This document shows, one piece after another, positions 5,327 through 6,895 of a DNA stretch of 6,895 nt. Below the pieces are notes generated by a model. It worked only from the letters and a program-made list of their open reading frames with translations. It did not search any database and had not been told where the DNA came from. A program made the position numbers and the translations under genes. The DNA comes from Verrucomicrobiaceae bacterium (lineage in GTDB: Bacteria; Verrucomicrobiota; Verrucomicrobiia; Verrucomicrobiales; Akkermansiaceae). The stretch spans positions 1-6,895 of the forward strand of contig JAIXVN010000097.1 in the NCBI GenBank assembly GCA_027483005.1, in the 5' to 3' direction. Each line of letters opens with the position of its first letter. Within the stretch, counting starts at the first letter, position 1.

Positions 5327-5890
5327 ATGGCCTCCACGCCCGTCATCAACCTCCGCAAGGGACACGCCGTCCGTCACAACAATGAAGTCTGCATCGTTTT
5401 CAGCCACGAGCTGAAGACGCCTCCGCGCATGGCTTCCTACGTGCAGATGTCGATCCGCAGCGTCGCCACCAAGAAGGTCTTCAACCTCCGGATGACCTCC
5501 AACGAATCGCTGGAAGGCGTTCTGCTTGAGCGTATCCCGCATGAATACTCCTACAAGGACAGCAGCGGCTACCACTTCCTCAACCCGGAAACCTACGAGG
5601 ATGCCACCGTTTACGAGGACATCATCGAGCCGGTGAAGGACTACCTCATCGAAGGCCACATCTACTCGCTGCTCTTCACCGACGGGAGCGTCGCCACGAT
5701 CGACCTCCCGGCTTCGATGGTCATGACCGTCACCGAGTCCTCGGACGGCGTGAAGGGCGACTCCGCCAACAACGTTTACAAGCCCGCCATCATGGAAACC
5801 GGTCTGGTCGTCCAGGTGCCGCTCTTCATCAACGTCGGCGAGAAGATCAACGTGAAGTGCGAGGACAACAGCTACCTCGGTCGCGCCTGA
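5327..5890 (+). CDS. efp: Elongation factor P with Arg at position 34
   Basis: EF-P binds the ribosome between the P and E sites and relieves stalling at polyproline stretches. The product is 187 residues, matching the usual 185-190, with the three-domain order of the family. The N-terminal KOW-like domain covers about 1-65, the first OB domain about 66-127, and the C-terminal OB domain about 128-187. The C-terminal domain contains YKPAIMETGLVVQVPLF and ends in SYLGRA, the standard EF-P signature. The tip loop, normally KPGKGQAF with modified Lys34, reads TPPRMASY (31-38) here and places Arg exactly at 34. It also lacks the flanking glycines, so modification by EpmA or YmfI-type systems on Lys is impossible. 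The ATG at 5327 gives the family start and length. Codon use is strongly C-biased, as expected for a well-expressed gene. It appears monocistronic: hairpins lie on both sides. EfpL/YeiP is less likely given the C-terminus. Confidence 0.95.
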   Translation: MASTPVINLRKGHAVRHNNEVCIVFSHELKTPPRMASYVQMSIRSVATKKVFNLRMTSNESLEGVLLERIPHEYSYKDSSGYHFLNPETYEDATVYEDIIEPVKDYLIEGHIYSLLFTDGSVATIDLPASMVMTVTESSDGVKGDSANNVYKPAIMETGLVVQVPLFINVGEKINVKCEDNSYLGRA

Positions 5891-5915
5891 TTTCCGGCGA
5901 GCCGCGAGATTTCCG

Positions 5916-5949
5916 AAAAGCCGGACGCCCCTGAGGTTTCCGGCTTTTT
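5916..5949 (+). terminator. Strong intrinsic terminator of efp
   Basis: A perfect 10-bp stem is formed by AAAAGCCGGA (5916-5925) and TCCGGCTTTT (5939-5948), with a 13-base loop and a five-T run (5945-5949). It begins 25 bases after the efp stop codon. The A-tract before and T-tract after the GC-rich core are symmetrical, so the element could also work on the opposite strand, but no minus-strand gene needs it. It separates efp from nuoG. Confidence 0.88.
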
Positions 5950-5965
5950 CGTGCCCGGATCGTCC

Positions 5966-5983
5966 TTGTGAAACTTTTCACAA
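5966..5983. promoter_or_regulatory. Perfect 18-bp palindrome before nuoG, Rex-like (or CRP/FNR-like) operator
   Basis: The sequence TTGTGAAACTTTTCACAA has two perfect 8-bp arms around CT. It fits the Rex operator consensus as I recall it, TTGTGAA-N4-TTCACAA, at every fixed position. Rex is a repressor released from DNA by NADH and is known to control NADH dehydrogenase genes in several phyla. The same palindrome also contains TGTGA-N6-TCACA, the CRP-type core. It lies about 90 bp before the nuoG start and upstream of a plausible promoter. The palindrome is seen directly; the choice of regulator is inferred, with Rex preferred because of the downstream gene. No regulator gene is in the window. 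Confidence 0.62.
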
Positions 5984-5990
5984 AGTGCGC

Positions 5991-6019
5991 TTGCCCGGAA
6001 ATGACAGCCCGCACATAGT
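5991..6019 (+). promoter_or_regulatory. Candidate promoter of nuoG
   Basis: TTGCCC (5991-5996) and CATAGT (6014-6019) each match four of six bases of the sigma-70 boxes, and their 17-bp spacing is optimal. Initiation would fall near 6026, giving a leader of about 49 bases. The palindrome at 5966-5983 would then be centred about 51 bp upstream of the start site. Modest matches make this tentative. Confidence 0.35.
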
Positions 6020-6074
6020 CCGCCCGAAATTTCCCGGGTGGCACGTGCATCGCTGTCCGGACCCCATCCCAGCC

Positions 6075-6895
6075 ATGAGCGAGACACCTTCGGCGACCGC
6101 AGAATTGAAGCTCCCAAAAGACCTGGCCGCCGAAAAAGGCCTGGTGAACGTGCAAATTGACGGCGTCTGGCACCAGTTTCCCAAGGGAACCCGGATGATC
6201 GAGGCCTGCCGTCAGGCGAGCGTGGAGGTTCCGCACTACTGCTACCATCCCAAGCTTTCCTCGCCCGGAAACTGCCGCATGTGCCTCGTGCAGATGGGCA
6301 TGCCCCCCCGCCCCGCGCCCGGTCAGGAACCGCAGCGCGACGAGGCCGGCTACGAGCCAATCGGCTGGATCCCGCGCCCGGTGATCGCCTGCGCCAACAC
6401 GGTTTCCGAGAACATGGGCATCCGCACCCAGGGCGAATTGGTCGAAAAGTGCCGCGAGGGCGTGATGGAGTTCCTCCTCATCAACCACCCGCTCGACTGC
6501 CCGATCTGCGACCAGGCCGGCGAGTGCCGACTCCAGGAATTTTCCGTCGAACACGGTCGCGGAGCCTCGCGCTTCGTGGACATGAAGGTGAAGAAGCCGA
6601 AAAACGTCGAGATCGGCCCGCGTGTCCGCCTCGATGACGAGCGCTGCATCATGTGCAGCCGCTGCATCCGCTTCATGGACGAGGTCGCAGGTGATCCGGT
6701 CCTCGGTTTCACCCAGCGCGGCACCCACACCACCCTCACGGTGCATCCGGGCCGCCTGCTGGATTCGAACTACTCGCTCAATACCGTCGACATCTGCCCG
6801 GTCGGAGCGCTGACCTCCAACGACTTCCGTTTCCAGATGCGTGTCTGGTTCCTCAAGGAAACGAAGACCATCGACGTCAACTGCGGCACCGGCAC
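6075..6895 (+). CDS. nuoG: NADH-quinone oxidoreductase subunit G (3' end beyond right edge)
   Basis: NuoG is the large iron-sulfur subunit of the peripheral arm of respiratory complex I, passing electrons from NADH towards quinone on the cytoplasmic side of the membrane. The first 273 residues are present. The N-terminal [2Fe-2S] domain has C56 in PHYCYHP, C67 and C70 in GNCRMC, and C106 in IACANTV. A His-ligated [4Fe-4S] motif follows, H-x3-C-x2-C-x5-C (H138, C142, C145, C151). The next [4Fe-4S] set is C191, C194, C197 with C241 in DICPVGAL. The molybdopterin-oxidoreductase-like domain begins near 251. The ATG at 6075 leaves about 22 residues before the ferredoxin fold. All ligands are intact. 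The 35 residues between C70 and C106 form a Pro-rich loop. No nuoE or nuoF precedes it: a terminator and a regulatory region stand directly upstream, so it probably starts its own operon. Formate dehydrogenase-type homologues share these domains, but nuoG fits best. Confidence 0.94.
   Translation, partial: MSETPSATAELKLPKDLAAEKGLVNVQIDGVWHQFPKGTRMIEACRQASVEVPHYCYHPKLSSPGNCRMCLVQMGMPPRPAPGQEPQRDEAGYEPIGWIPRPVIACANTVSENMGIRTQGELVEKCREGVMEFLLINHPLDCPICDQAGECRLQEFSVEHGRGASRFVDMKVKKPKNVEIGPRVRLDDERCIMCSRCIRFMDEVAGDPVLGFTQRGTHTTLTVHPGRLLDSNYSLNTVDICPVGALTSNDFRFQMRVWFLKETKTIDVNCGTG

Noticed and set aside
5891..5925. Alternative pairing of TCCGGC (5893-5898) with GCCGGA (5920-5925), an antiterminator-like arrangement
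   Set aside because: It is a 6-bp pairing competing with a 10-bp terminator stem, lies after efp rather than ahead of a regulated gene in the same transcript, and shows no ligand or peptide leader.
6041..6048. GCACGTGC palindrome before nuoG
   Set aside because: An 8-bp GC-rich palindrome is common by chance in this composition and has no recognised bacterial role here.
5847..6746. A 299-codon minus-strand frame opposite nuoG
   Set aside because: It is antisense to iron-sulfur cysteine motifs in perfect register and crosses the efp end and its terminator. No family features are seen.

Overview
The window is GC-rich, densely coded bacterial chromosome. It is mostly housekeeping genes, with a short accessory block in the middle. 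The organism cannot be fixed from the sequence. The strong C/G preference at third codon positions, the general lack of clear Shine-Dalgarno sequences before starts, the unusual EF-P tip loop and the split nuo layout would fit Verrucomicrobiota or another PVC-group bacterium. That placement is an inference from general impression, not a phylogenetic result.

Left part (1-1051). Two minus-strand genes: a membrane protein of unknown function running off the left edge (1-447), and upstream of it an atypical 2-Cys peroxiredoxin of the Bcp/PrxQ type (507-977). A 74-bp divergent intergenic region with a small dyad separates the peroxiredoxin from everything to the right, which is all on the plus strand.

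Middle (1052-5207). pgsA (phosphatidylglycerophosphate synthase) is followed by pyk (pyruvate kinase). pyk is joined by a 4-base GTGA stop/start overlap to a beta-class site-specific DNA methyltransferase. Next come a YefM-YoeB type II toxin-antitoxin pair, with its own candidate palindromic operator and an ATGA overlap, and a small Sel1-repeat-like protein with a Cys/His-rich C-terminus. A hairpin followed by five T lies just after it. The methyltransferase, toxin-antitoxin and Sel1-like genes look like an accessory insertion between conserved genes. No restriction endonuclease, integrase or transposase is visible.

Right part (5208-6895). efp encodes a full-length elongation factor P carrying Arg, not Lys, at position 34 in an atypical loop. 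It is closed by a strong intrinsic terminator. Past the terminator, a perfect 18-bp palindrome, TTGTGAAACTTTTCACAA, lies about 90 bp before nuoG (respiratory complex I, truncated by the right edge). It matches both the consensus remembered for the redox repressor Rex (TTGTGAA-N4-TTCACAA) and the CRP-type core (TGTGA-N6-TCACA). Because Rex controls NADH dehydrogenase genes in other bacteria, this is the most attractive regulatory hypothesis here.

The most interesting points are the redox-type operator before nuoG, the R34 EF-P, the non-canonical potassium-site motif in pyruvate kinase, the methyltransferase coupled to pyk, the conserved geometry of the toxin-antitoxin operator, and the possible metal-binding tail of the Sel1-like protein. 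No tRNA, rRNA, CRISPR array or insertion sequence was recognised.
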